The notes beneath the pieces are model-generated. The model did not search any database. It was given only the letters and a program-made list of their open reading frames with translations, and had not been told where the DNA came from. Below, one piece after another: positions 18,137 through 26,206 of a stretch of 64,000 bases of DNA. The translations under genes were made by a program, and so were the position numbers. Within the stretch, counting starts at the first letter, position 1; each line of letters begins with the position of its first letter. Source of the stretch: an uncultured Eubacteriales bacterium (GTDB taxonomy: Bacteria > Bacillota > Clostridia > Oscillospirales > Acutalibacteraceae); the NCBI GenBank assembly GCA_934692675.1, contig CAKUUD010000001.1, positions 186,001-250,000 of the forward strand. The letters run 5' to 3'.

Positions 18137-19960
18137 TTAGGTAACATCCTCAAAATCACATAACTTCTTGAGCGCCTGTTGCACATAGGGATATTTTTTA
18201 TCACATTCTCCTATCAATGCTAAAAGATTTTTGTTGGCTTTTAAATTGAACATTCCTGCCAGTCCTTCTTTTACTCGATTTGTTTGACTTCCAGAAGATA
18301 TAAATGATAATTCAGCACCATTTTCAGGATTCAAAGAATTCTTTTCGTATTCACACAGTTCAAGAATTCCCTTAATGGCGAATGCTGGTGTATGTATTTT
18401 TTTACATACTGAACTTGATTTCAATTTTACCATACTTTTCTTATCCAAAAGTAAATTTATTAAATAAACAATAACCTCCGGATACAAAAAATCTTCTATT
18501 TCGTTATTTGTATTGTTTTTTTCAATTTTAACATTTCCGCTATTTGTGTGATTTTGAAGCAAAATTGCATTAACATTAATGTGATTATATGATTTGGATT
18601 GAATTTTACTGTAAATTTCTCTTCCCTTGACATCGTTATCAAGCACAACTTTGATCTTCGGCATATATTGCGTCGTATTATTTCGATAGTACGAATCATA
18701 AAATTCAAGAAATTTTATAGCATTATCTGCACCGTTAAGAGCCTCTATATTTGGACACGGAAGTTCAAAATAATTAAGCAACTCAGTAAGATATTTTTTA
18801 TCACAGTTGCCTTCTACTAAAAGGTTATTTCGTTGTAGCAATTCATATGTTACCGCTTCAATCCCTAAGTGAGAGCAAATTTTATCATAGCCACTTTGCT
18901 CATTTATATCAATCAAAATAGTTTCTGTAACATTGATATTTTTCTTTTTTCGTGTGGAGTATTGTTCATAATACTTAGAATCCAAAAGAAAAACATTACG
19001 CATATTATACTCATTAATAAAAACTTTAGAATGTGTCGTAAAAAACAACTGCATACTACTACTTTTTTCATCGAAAAGCGCTTTCAATTTTCGTTGAAGT
19101 CCTTCATGCAAATACGCATCTGGCTCGTCTATACAAACAACAATACTTTTTCTTTTATTAATGCGAGAAAGCATTTCAAAATTAAGCAAAATAGTAGCTA
19201 ATCTTTGTAAGCCGGCTCCCTTATCCAATACTCCTATACTTCCGTTGTCATCAAGAGATAAATGAACATCTTCAGAAATAAGATCTCTGAATGTTTCCGA
19301 ATTTTTTGGAACTATAAATTCTACCTTCCAATTTTCGCGGAAATAATTGAAAGTGTTAGAAATATCCTTTGCAAAAGTTTCGAGAATCGCACTTAATCCA
19401 TCAACATATGTATCATATGCTTCTTTTAGTTCCTTTTTAGACCGAGAAAATCGTGCCTTATCATATTCAACATTTATGATGCCTTCTGTAATTTTACTTA
19501 TCAATTCAGGTATGAATGTATTTATAGACTCAATATATACAAATTCAACCTGGTTCAATATATCACTAATTTCTGCAAAAATAAGTTTTTTCTTATCTTT
19601 TTTCTTTTTTCCTTCAAGTTTAAAAGAAACTCCACTAATGCTCTCTTCGCTTGAAGATGCTGAATAAAACTTCATATCGCGACAAATGACATAAAAAATA
19701 TCTTTCTTATCGTCCCAAAAAGTGATTTCTATTTTGGGATGAATAGACTGTCCGCCAGTGGCATGTTTTATTTTTGGCATATCAACTTCTGGAGTGTAGG
19801 TTTCGGGGTTAAAAAATAAATTAATTGCTCGTAATGTATTAGTTTTACCAACATTGTTTTGACCACAAAGCGCAACTAAGTTTAGATCAGACGAAATATC
19901 AATTGCCATCGACAAAATGGAACGATATCGATTAATATTACAATTTGTTATTCGTAGCAT
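18137..19960 (-). CDS. OLD-family ATP-dependent nuclease (AAA ATPase + TOPRIM)
   Basis: A 607-residue protein with an N-terminal SMC/RecF-like ATPase. The Walker A is CGQNNVGKTNT (residues ~31-41) and the Walker B is VVCIDEPDAYLHEG. A C-terminal TOPRIM nuclease domain (NLLVEGNCDKKYL, then ALNGADNAIKFLEF and VVLDNDVKGRE) carries the metal-binding acidic residues. The architecture matches OLD nucleases and GajA of the Gabija anti-phage system, but no GajB-type helicase gene is adjacent. It is the last gene of the defence operon. The start is 12 bases after the methyltransferase stop, with a GGGAG ribosome site. It probably cuts or degrades invading DNA. Whether it works alone or with the neighbouring restriction genes cannot be told. 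Confidence 0.85.
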   Translation of the reverse strand: MLRITNCNINRYRSILSMAIDISSDLNLVALCGQNNVGKTNTLRAINLFFNPETYTPEVDMPKIKHATGGQSIHPKIEITFWDDKKDIFYVICRDMKFYSASSSEESISGVSFKLEGKKKKDKKKLIFAEISDILNQVEFVYIESINTFIPELISKITEGIINVEYDKARFSRSKKELKEAYDTYVDGLSAILETFAKDISNTFNYFRENWKVEFIVPKNSETFRDLISEDVHLSLDDNGSIGVLDKGAGLQRLATILLNFEMLSRINKRKSIVVCIDEPDAYLHEGLQRKLKALFDEKSSSMQLFFTTHSKVFINEYNMRNVFLLDSKYYEQYSTRKKKNINVTETILIDINEQSGYDKICSHLGIEAVTYELLQRNNLLVEGNCDKKYLTELLNYFELPCPNIEALNGADNAIKFLEFYDSYYRNNTTQYMPKIKVVLDNDVKGREIYSKIQSKSYNHINVNAILLQNHTNSGNVKIEKNNTNNEIEDFLYPEVIVYLINLLLDKKSMVKLKSSSVCKKIHTPAFAIKGILELCEYEKNSLNPENGAELSFISSGSQTNRVKEGLAGMFNLKANKNLLALIGECDKKYPYVQQALKKLCDFEDVT

Positions 19961-19972
19961 TTTATTCTCCCA

Positions 19973-20722
19973 TCATTTTTTTAAAACAAATAAATACTCG
20001 TGTGCAATCAGTAAAAAATTATATTTTACACTGTTTGTTTTCCAATATCCCGTTGCTTTGCAGTTGTGTTGCTCTTTGATAATCAATTCTTTAAGAGTAA
20101 ATCCGGCATCTTGGAAAATTTTCATAACATCAAAAGACATTGGTATCATACAACCCTTTTGTCTTGTATCGCCCATAAGTACAGCGCAAAATTTATCTTT
20201 TTTCAGAACACGGTAGCTTTCCACAGCTACCTTTTTCATTTCTTCAAGAAAATCTTTCACTTTGAGTTGTGATAAATCTCCGTCAATTCCATCACTATAT
20301 TTAATTATGTCGGCATAGGGTGGGTGAGTACAAATAAGGTCAATACTTTCATCCGAAAGAAAATCTAAATTTCTTGCATCGCCCTTACGGATATAAACTT
20401 TTCCGTTTGCACCTTCGTGTTCAAAATTCACTTTTTCTTTACATCTGTCGAGTGCAACATCATTGACATCAACGCCGATAATATCACGGTTCAAAAGCTT
20501 TGCTTCAACGAGGGTAGTTCCACCACCTGCAAATTGGTCAAGAATTACATCGCCCACTTTTGAATATCTTAATATAATGTTTCGTGGAATATATGGCGAC
20601 CAATTTCCACGCCATTTTGCATCGTGAGTTGCCCAATCGCCACGCTTTGGAAAAGACCAATGCGTCGTCATTTCCAACTCGAAATCATCAGGCTCCCATT
20701 TTGTTATTTTCTTTTTATTCAT
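19973..20722 (-). CDS. Site-specific DNA methyltransferase (N6-adenine/N4-cytosine type)
   Basis: A 249-residue SAM-dependent DNA methyltransferase. The SAM motif DQFAGGGTTLVEA precedes the catalytic motif THPPYADI, with IIGVDVN between them. The N-terminal segment (THWSFPKRGDWATHD...WSPYIPRNII) is typical of single-chain type II/IIS methylases. It differs from Dam and from DpnA, so it probably protects a second recognition site, plausibly that of the Mrr-like nuclease gene it overlaps. The start ATG overlaps the stop of that gene (ATGA), indicating translational coupling. A GAGGA ribosome site lies within the upstream gene. The target sequence cannot be inferred. Confidence 0.88.
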   Translation of the reverse strand: MNKKKITKWEPDDFELEMTTHWSFPKRGDWATHDAKWRGNWSPYIPRNIILRYSKVGDVILDQFAGGGTTLVEAKLLNRDIIGVDVNDVALDRCKEKVNFEHEGANGKVYIRKGDARNLDFLSDESIDLICTHPPYADIIKYSDGIDGDLSQLKVKDFLEEMKKVAVESYRVLKKDKFCAVLMGDTRQKGCMIPMSFDVMKIFQDAGFTLKELIIKEQHNCKATGYWKTNSVKYNFLLIAHEYLFVLKK

Positions 20723-21567
20723 TGCTGTTCCTCAATGTATATTTTGACTATTTTATTATCTGCATCATATTTCCACTTACTTTGTTTAGGCGTTATAACC
20801 CCCTCATCAGAAATCATATTATAATCTCTCAAAAATGCAGTTACACCGCCAAAATAATTTCTTCCTTTATTTATGTTGAAAAAGTATTTATCCTTATCAT
20901 TAACTATCACACTAACACTTTTCAAAGCAATATCAAATTGTTTCATCACAGAAGAAGGTACAGAAACAATTCTTGCACGTATATCATTAGCTGTAATTGT
21001 TTTTTCTATATAATCATTAACAATATTGTTTTTTACATTTATTTGTGCTGACGCATCAGATTTGCGTTTCTTAACAAAAAGATCCATTTGCTCACTGCTA
21101 AAAATAGGCTTAAAAATAAAACCAATTTGATTATCAATGCAGCTTGTAATCAAAGACTTTCCATTTATTAAGACCACTGGTTTAGAGGGATCATTTGAAG
21201 ATTCTTTTACAGCGTCTCCTGTGAAATCTGATGTTGTAATAAGCATTCCTTTATAGCCGAAAGGTATTGTTCCTTTTAATTCCCTTACTGATTTTACAGC
21301 GATTTTATTTTTTAAAGCATATCTTTTCGCTTGTATGTAGTAGTGTGTAATATCGATTTCACTGAAATCCCCAACACCTTTGCGAATAGCCGTTAAATCG
21401 ATTCCGCCGTCTCTTGAACGCTGTGTTACTTCTACTTCATCAAGACCCATTTTAAGAAGATATTCTTTCAAAAAATCTTCAAACGCATAACCAGTTTCAA
21501 AATATTCATAAAAACTTTTCTGTAAGCTTTTTATTTCCTCATTGGAAATATTTGAACTAATTTGCAT
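20719..21567 (-). CDS. Mrr-like restriction endonuclease
   Basis: A 282-residue protein with an N-terminal PD-(D/E)xK nuclease domain of the Mrr_cat type. It has the helix AFEDFLKEYLLKMGLDEVEV, the Asp in SRDGGIDLTAI and the catalytic Q-A-K in YYIQAKRY. The strand GYKGMLITTSDFTGDA follows the usual Mrr order. The C-terminal ~100 residues are probably a target-recognition or dimerisation domain. An ATG four codons upstream (21579) overlaps the DpnII stop, but the ATG at 21567 has a GAGGA site at good spacing and is preferred. It may pair with the downstream methylase as a second type II system, or act on modified DNA as Mrr and McrBC-type enzymes do. Confidence 0.82.
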   Translation of the reverse strand: MQISSNISNEEIKSLQKSFYEYFETGYAFEDFLKEYLLKMGLDEVEVTQRSRDGGIDLTAIRKGVGDFSEIDITHYYIQAKRYALKNKIAVKSVRELKGTIPFGYKGMLITTSDFTGDAVKESSNDPSKPVVLINGKSLITSCIDNQIGFIFKPIFSSEQMDLFVKKRKSDASAQINVKNNIVNDYIEKTITANDIRARIVSVPSSVMKQFDIALKSVSVIVNDKDKYFFNINKGRNYFGGVTAFLRDYNMISDEGVITPKQSKWKYDADNKIVKIYIEEQQ

Positions 21568-21575
21568 ATATATCC

Positions 21576-22454
21576 TCATTTCATAATGGCGTCTATAATT
21601 CCATCTTCCATATCTTTAATATTGTAAACGTGTTCCATAACATCAAAGGTTTCTTCAAGATTATGGCAAGCACTTGTCCAACCTTTTCCATCGGTAAACC
21701 AAACAAAAGTAAAACCGTCGATTGTGTCGGTTTCGAGAGCAAGTGTTTTGTAACTGCGTGCTGTTTCGTTTAATTTACTTCCGCCGCCACCGTAAAAATT
21801 AGTTTCGATACCATAAATCATATTAGGAGTCTTAATAACAAAATCAAAACGTTTTTCCATCTTGCCTTGATTGGAAATAGCGGATAAATCTATATTCCAT
21901 TTATCTGTAATTTGGTGAATATACATTTCTTTGAAGTAATTAACGCCCTTTACAAAACCTGCTTTTTGAATAAAACTCTCAACTAAATCTTCCATAAGGT
22001 GACCGCCACGATTTTTACGACCGTTGGAATCAAGACCTGTTTCGACGCCCGTTGCATAGTCCACCAAATTATTCACTATATGATTTTCTAATAAATCAAA
22101 CAGCCCGGTTTCACGCATAAAATATTTGTATCTCTCATAATGAGCGTGGTTGTTCGGTGGATACTTTCCAAAATCGAATTGAAACAATTGACCGCCGTTT
22201 TCATCTTGACAGTAGATTTCATTTGCTCGAACTGCTAAGAGCAGAGGGATACACTTTAATACTTCGGGATATTTTCTCATCAAATTTTCAAAATCAGCTT
22301 CAATATTTTTAGAACCGATGAGGGAATTTAAGATATTAAGTTCAACCTTGATATTATCGACGTTTCTGTGAACCTTTTCAAAATCTATGTAATAACCATA
22401 GTCTGCGATACTGTCACGAAAACCTGACAACCACGCATTAAAATCTCTTGACAT
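21576..22454 (-). CDS. DpnII-type restriction endonuclease (GATC)
   Basis: A 292-residue homologue of R.DpnII, the type II enzyme that cuts unmethylated GATC. Family features include the N-terminal FNAWLSGFRDSIADYGYYIDF, the central GRKNRGGHLMEDLVESFI and the C-terminal catalytic core IYGIETNFYGGGGSKLNE. The Asp of FDFVIKT and the Glu of GIETNFY would form the PD-(D/E)xK-like site. Length is normal (DpnII is 288). The cognate Dam methylase is three genes upstream in the same operon. A GAGGAGGAATAA ribosome site precedes the ATG, three bases after the previous stop. Confidence 0.93.
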   Translation of the reverse strand: MSRDFNAWLSGFRDSIADYGYYIDFEKVHRNVDNIKVELNILNSLIGSKNIEADFENLMRKYPEVLKCIPLLLAVRANEIYCQDENGGQLFQFDFGKYPPNNHAHYERYKYFMRETGLFDLLENHIVNNLVDYATGVETGLDSNGRKNRGGHLMEDLVESFIQKAGFVKGVNYFKEMYIHQITDKWNIDLSAISNQGKMEKRFDFVIKTPNMIYGIETNFYGGGGSKLNETARSYKTLALETDTIDGFTFVWFTDGKGWTSACHNLEETFDVMEHVYNIKDMEDGIIDAIMK

Positions 22455-22457
22455 TAC

Positions 22458-22994
22458 TTATTCCTCCTCGCTGTTAGGCGGCACTGGCAATCCTAACTTT
22501 GTAAGCGGTATGTATTCAAAATAGTAGTGACAACGCATACTAATGATATAATCCAAAACGTCTTTATATTTAGGATCTTTAAACCATTCCGAAAGCAAAT
22601 AGATGTACTCTACATCAATATTGAGCTGTGCCATCAGTTTCTGATACTGCTTTCTCTTGAAATCACAAGTCTGCAATTTTTCGTCAACAGAGCCTGCCAC
22701 CTGTTGATATTTACATTCAATAATAAAAAGTGTGTTATTGATAATTACATAAATACTATCATCCGGCAGTAGCTTTTTGGAGATAATCTTTGTCCAATCA
22801 ACCCCAACTTCCTTTAAATATCTATAAAATCCGTGTTTTTTGAATATGCGAGCAACTTTTTCGTCATTATAAAACACAACTCCATCAGTTACCCGATACC
22901 CTTCTTGACTGTTTAAAAAGGTTGCTAAATCAGTTTTCCCCTCAAATACAAGCCCCGTTTTTGTGTTTCCGCCGCCTTTTCCGTTCTTTATCAT
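22458..22994 (-). CDS. PD-(D/E)xK nuclease-like protein of the DpnII operon
   Basis: A 178-residue protein with a nuclease-like core: the Asp/Ser region DDSIYVIINNTLFIIECKY places E-x-K on a strand, followed by DEKLQTCDFKRKQYQKL, a helix seen in many type II restriction enzymes. It begins MIKNGKGGGNTKTGLVFEGK. The start at 22994 is chosen because GAGGAGAAG lies just upstream. A longer frame to 23102 overlaps the 59-residue zinc-ribbon gene and has no ribosome site. It may be an accessory or second endonuclease of the operon. I recognise the fold but not a specific family, and its target is unknown. Confidence 0.7.
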   Translation of the reverse strand: MIKNGKGGGNTKTGLVFEGKTDLATFLNSQEGYRVTDGVVFYNDEKVARIFKKHGFYRYLKEVGVDWTKIISKKLLPDDSIYVIINNTLFIIECKYQQVAGSVDEKLQTCDFKRKQYQKLMAQLNIDVEYIYLLSEWFKDPKYKDVLDYIISMRCHYYFEYIPLTKLGLPVPPNSEEE

Positions 22995-23016
22995 AACACT
23001 TCTCCTCGAAAATTCT

Positions 23017-23196
23017 TTATTTAACCTTGCAAGGCTTTCCAGCTTCGCAATGAGCCGAACGACATTCACGACAATACGACTGTGGTATATAACGACCATC
23101 ACCCATATTTCTGTATCCGAATTCTTGCTCTATATCATCTTTGCCGTATGCCGTCTTTCCACAGCAAGGACATTGTGCATATTCTCCGTATGGCAT
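23017..23196 (-). CDS. 59-residue zinc-ribbon protein
   Basis: A small gene between dam and the PD-(D/E)xK gene. It starts MPYGEYAQCPCCGK after a perfect AAGGAGG site and ends HCEAGKPCKVK. Cysteine pairs (CPCC near the N-terminus, CREC in the middle, then C-x6-C near the end) suggest one or two zinc-binding knuckles. Its good ribosome site, tight spacing (12 bases after dam) and place inside the operon argue that it is real. It may help a neighbour bind DNA. No family recognised. Confidence 0.75.
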   Translation of the reverse strand: MPYGEYAQCPCCGKTAYGKDDIEQEFGYRNMGDGRYIPQSYCRECRSAHCEAGKPCKVK

Positions 23197-23208
23197 ATAT
23201 GAACCTCC

Positions 23209-24279
23209 TTAAAAATTGCTAATGAGTAACTCTTTAATTTTTCCTCTTGCTTCACTATTACAGTTAATCATTCGAGTTGCTTCAACTCGTTTGATTTTAT
23301 GTGCAGAATAGATATTATCAAAGAAATCATCGTCTGTATTTGAGTTCTTTGGATCAGAATTGCTAATTACAATTTTTGCACCTTTTTTATCCATGTCATC
23401 AACAAATTGTGCAAGTTCAATCTGTGCGTCATCATTAAACAAATTCTCGGTATATGCGGTAAAACTTGCTGTGTCTGTAATAGGTCTGTATGGAGGATCA
23501 AAATAAACAAAGGTGTTTTTATCAATAAAATCAGCCGACTCTCTGTAATCTCCACATATAATAGTAACTTTTTGCAATTTCTCCGATACGGCTCTGAGAT
23601 TTTTTTCATCACAGAGCATAGGATTTTTGTAAGAACCCATAGGAACATTGAATAAACCCTTTTTATTTACACGGAACAAACCATTGAAACAAGTCTTGTT
23701 AAGAAAAACCATCAATGCAGCTTTTTCAATATTGACGCTTTCATTTCCGTTGACCTTCAAATCATTAAAACGCTCACGCTTTTGCATATAATATACTTTA
23801 CGATTTTCCGTATCTAACGGAATAAAATCGCTTCGCATAGTGTAAAGCATTTCTATCAAAGCATCAATATCATCACGAATAATTCGATAAGTATTGATAA
23901 GTTCAGCGTTAATGTCACTGATATAAACTTCATCTAAATCATATTTACTAAGTATATCAAACAAAACTGCACCACCGCCAACAAATGGCTCAGCATATTT
24001 TGTAATTCTTCCTCTATCAAACGGATAGTAACGTTCAATCTCTTTAATGAGCTGACCTTTGCCGCCTGCCCATTTCAAGAAAGGTTTAACCGCTTTTTCA
24101 TCAGTTTTACTATATCGTGTACTTCTTGCATCTATCGGTTTTTCTGCCGAAATAGGTATAATCCACATATTGCCCACCATAGTTGCCTCAGCAATTCTTT
24201 GTTCAGAACACAGAACCGCTACTCTTCTTTGAGAAATACCCCACTTATCAGCGGCTTCTCTTGCAGACATAAATTCCAT
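23209..24279 (-). CDS. Dam-like DNA adenine methylase (GATC) with N-terminal HTH domain
   Basis: A 356-residue D12-class adenine methylase. The SAM motif is PFLKWAGGKGQL, the next conserved block AEPFVGGGAVLFD, and the catalytic motif DPPY (FVYFDPPYRPI). With DpnII downstream it should methylate GATC and protect the element and host. The first ~50 residues are an extra MerR/Xis-like helix-turn-helix (SAREAADKWGISQRRVAVLC, ending MWIIPISAEKP), joined to the enzyme by a short linker. This domain is not part of DpnM or E. coli Dam and could let the protein bind its own promoter. First gene of the seven-gene minus-strand operon. Confidence 0.92.
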   Translation of the reverse strand: MEFMSAREAADKWGISQRRVAVLCSEQRIAEATMVGNMWIIPISAEKPIDARSTRYSKTDEKAVKPFLKWAGGKGQLIKEIERYYPFDRGRITKYAEPFVGGGAVLFDILSKYDLDEVYISDINAELINTYRIIRDDIDALIEMLYTMRSDFIPLDTENRKVYYMQKRERFNDLKVNGNESVNIEKAALMVFLNKTCFNGLFRVNKKGLFNVPMGSYKNPMLCDEKNLRAVSEKLQKVTIICGDYRESADFIDKNTFVYFDPPYRPITDTASFTAYTENLFNDDAQIELAQFVDDMDKKGAKIVISNSDPKNSNTDDDFFDNIYSAHKIKRVEATRMINCNSEARGKIKELLISNF

Positions 24280-24392
24280 AAAAATCTCCTGTTCCTACAC
24301 TGTGTGTCATTTACTATATTATATTCTAAATCTCGAATAATAGCAATATCATATTTTAAGATAGATGTAAATTTTCAGAAATGAATGACAGT

Positions 24393-24412
24393 GGCAGGGA
24401 TTGCTCCCTGCC
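24393..24412. terminator. GC-rich hairpin between tnpV and the defence operon
   Basis: The perfect 8-bp stem GGCAGGGA/TCCCTGCC with a TTGC loop lies 11 bases past the stop of the minus-strand tnpV. It may insulate the backbone genes from the cargo operon. No strong T-tract follows. Confidence 0.5.
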
Positions 24413-24422
24413 GTCGTTATGT

Positions 24423-24803
24423 TTATACCTTGTAAATTATATCCGCATTTACAATTTCCGTTGCACGGTTACGGATATTGTTCATTTTTCGAACCCATAG
24501 CATTTGGTCAGTTGCTTTTAAGTTTTCGGTTACATTTTCTTTTTCGGCTAAGTCTTTTACAAGCCGAGAAAAAAGGTCTTGAGCCTGCTGTTCAATATCT
24601 ACAAGATATGAATTGAGCTTACCGCTTGTCAGCAAATTGTAGTAAAGCACTTTGTGATTTTGCTTCAAATATCGTTTATGCCTCATTCCCCAAACGCCGA
24701 TATTCGCTTCCTTTTCTTCTTCCGCCGGTAATAAATCGGGTAACATATAGTCGCCCACCTGTGTATAAGTACCACCTGTTTGTTCAAAAATTGTGTTTGC
24801 CAT
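24423..24803 (-). CDS. tnpV: TnpV-like transposon-encoded protein
   Basis: A 126-residue protein matching the TnpV family first seen in the mobilizable element Tn4451. It begins TGGTYTQVGDYMLPDLLPAE, has the GMRHKRYLKQNHKVLYYNLLTSGKLNSYL helix set, and ends with a region that could bind nucleic acid. Its exact role is unknown; it is a reliable marker of clostridial mobilizable elements. It is 24 bases downstream of the relaxase gene in the same direction. Confidence 0.85.
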   Translation of the reverse strand: MANTIFEQTGGTYTQVGDYMLPDLLPAEEEKEANIGVWGMRHKRYLKQNHKVLYYNLLTSGKLNSYLVDIEQQAQDLFSRLVKDLAEKENVTENLKATDQMLWVRKMNNIRNRATEIVNADIIYKV

Positions 24804-24827
24804 TTTGTTTTACCTCCAAAAATTTAT

Positions 24828-25988
24828 TTATCTTGAGCGTGGATTTTCACGCTTGCGACCTTTGATATTTCTTGCCTGTTCAAGCAACTCATCAATCTGT
24901 TTATGCCCGAAAACTTTGCGCAAAAGTTTGTAATCTTTGACTTCCGAACGCAAATTTTCGTTTTCACTTTTCAGCTTGCTGTTTATTTTCGATAACATTT
25001 CGTTCTCACGATAGAGGTTGCCGTTCGTGATATTTAATCTATGGTAACTGTCCCAACCCTCAAAGCAACGAGCCAATGCCGTCTTTATTAACGCTTTTAA
25101 TTTTTGAATAAGCGGCTCTGCAATTTTTGCTTTATATGCTTTTGCGGACATAAAACTTTGCGGCTCGGAGAGCTGATATTCGGGTGCATTATCAAGCATT
25201 TCTTCCACATTTCTTAAGTTTTCCAAACCATCATCATAGTTTAACACTCGCTCGGATAACACATTAAATTCTGCTTGTTTTACTTCGATTTTAGCCCCTA
25301 ATTCTTCAAGTTCCGTCGCTCGTTCTTGCTTTTTGTAATCAAGAACAGACAAATGTGTTTCGTGCATTCCTTTATGTTTCCACTCAATTCCGTGCCGTTC
25401 CATAACGAATGCGAGTGCGGATTTTTCTGCGCTTACCCATTGATTCCACTCGGTATCTCCACGGGTTCCGCCCTTAAATCCTTGTGCGGCAAGCGCCTGC
25501 TTGAGTGATACTCTTGTATCAAGTCCACGGTTGCTGCCAGTTGTGAACGGAACAAAATCAATGTGCAAATGGGGCGTTGCCTCGTCCATATGCAGATGAG
25601 CAGAGAACACTTTTAGGTTGGGATTTCGCTCTTGAAATTCACGGTAATACTCATCTAAAATTTGCCTTGCAAGCTGTCCGTTTTCGCTTTCGGCGCTCAT
25701 ATTTTCCTTATCGCCAATCTGTAAAATCAGTTCGTGAAACGGCTTTTCTTGCTTTGAGTTTCTGATTTTCTCATAGTAGTTTTCTATTCTGCGGTCGGCT
25801 CTTGTCTGCTTTTCATTGTATCTTTTTAGCGCTTCGTCAAACAATTCGTGATAGATTTTCTTTATCGGCTCGTTACAGTAATCAATGTTCAAATGCGTTC
25901 TGCTACCGTCAACATTTTCCGCCTTGAACTTGCGGCTGTTATGATTGACCGAGCCTTTACCTACCATTGCACTTATCGTTCTTTGCAT
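24828..25988 (-). CDS. MobV/Pre-family relaxase (plasmid recombination enzyme, TnpZ-like)
   Basis: A 386-residue relaxase that nicks oriT and starts transfer of the element by a co-resident conjugative system. The N-terminal HNSR motif region (KGSVNHNSRKFKAENVDGSRTHLN) and the His-rich metal site VFSAHLHMDEATPHLHIDFVPF are characteristic of Mob_Pre. The C-terminal ~130 residues are coiled coil. The start at 25988 has a TTGGAGGTG ribosome site; the open frame continues upstream to 26183 but that part is non-coding in character and holds inverted repeats. The cognate oriT is expected just upstream. Confidence 0.92.
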   Translation of the reverse strand: MQRTISAMVGKGSVNHNSRKFKAENVDGSRTHLNIDYCNEPIKKIYHELFDEALKRYNEKQTRADRRIENYYEKIRNSKQEKPFHELILQIGDKENMSAESENGQLARQILDEYYREFQERNPNLKVFSAHLHMDEATPHLHIDFVPFTTGSNRGLDTRVSLKQALAAQGFKGGTRGDTEWNQWVSAEKSALAFVMERHGIEWKHKGMHETHLSVLDYKKQERATELEELGAKIEVKQAEFNVLSERVLNYDDGLENLRNVEEMLDNAPEYQLSEPQSFMSAKAYKAKIAEPLIQKLKALIKTALARCFEGWDSYHRLNITNGNLYRENEMLSKINSKLKSENENLRSEVKDYKLLRKVFGHKQIDELLEQARNIKGRKRENPRSR

Positions 25989-26031
25989 TATATACACCTC
26001 CAATCTCATAAACTTGCTCGTCCTCGGTTCT

Positions 26032-26104
26032 GTTACTCTTGTCAAGAGTAACGCAAAAGCACTTTTGACAGGCGAGCCCATCAAAAATGCAACCTGCAAG
26101 CAGG
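26032..26104. other. Inverted repeats upstream of the relaxase, candidate oriT
   Basis: A perfect GTTACTCTT-GTC-AAGAGTAAC palindrome (26032-26052) and CCTGC-AA-GCAGG (26093-26104) lie 44-116 bases upstream of the MobV start. oriT of MobV systems is usually placed directly upstream of the relaxase gene. No nick consensus is identified. Confidence 0.45.
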
Positions 26105-26206
26105 TTTTGCGTTCTCCGAAGGGCAAAGAGTCGCCTTTGAAAAGGCACTCTCTGCACACTCCGCTAAACTTTTGCTGTGACAAACCGTGACGATGGTGAC
26201 AATGTT

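Noticed and set aside
18137..19960. Complete Gabija system
   Set aside because: The OLD-type protein resembles GajA but no UvrD-like GajB gene is next to it.
23017..23102. N-terminal extension of the PD-(D/E)xK protein over the zinc-ribbon gene
   Set aside because: The overlapping small gene has a better ribosome site and Cys pattern, and the 22994 start has its own GAGGAG.
25989..26183. 65-codon N-terminal extension of the relaxase
   Set aside because: The mobilization domain starts at 25988 with a strong ribosome site; the upstream part contains perfect palindromes.
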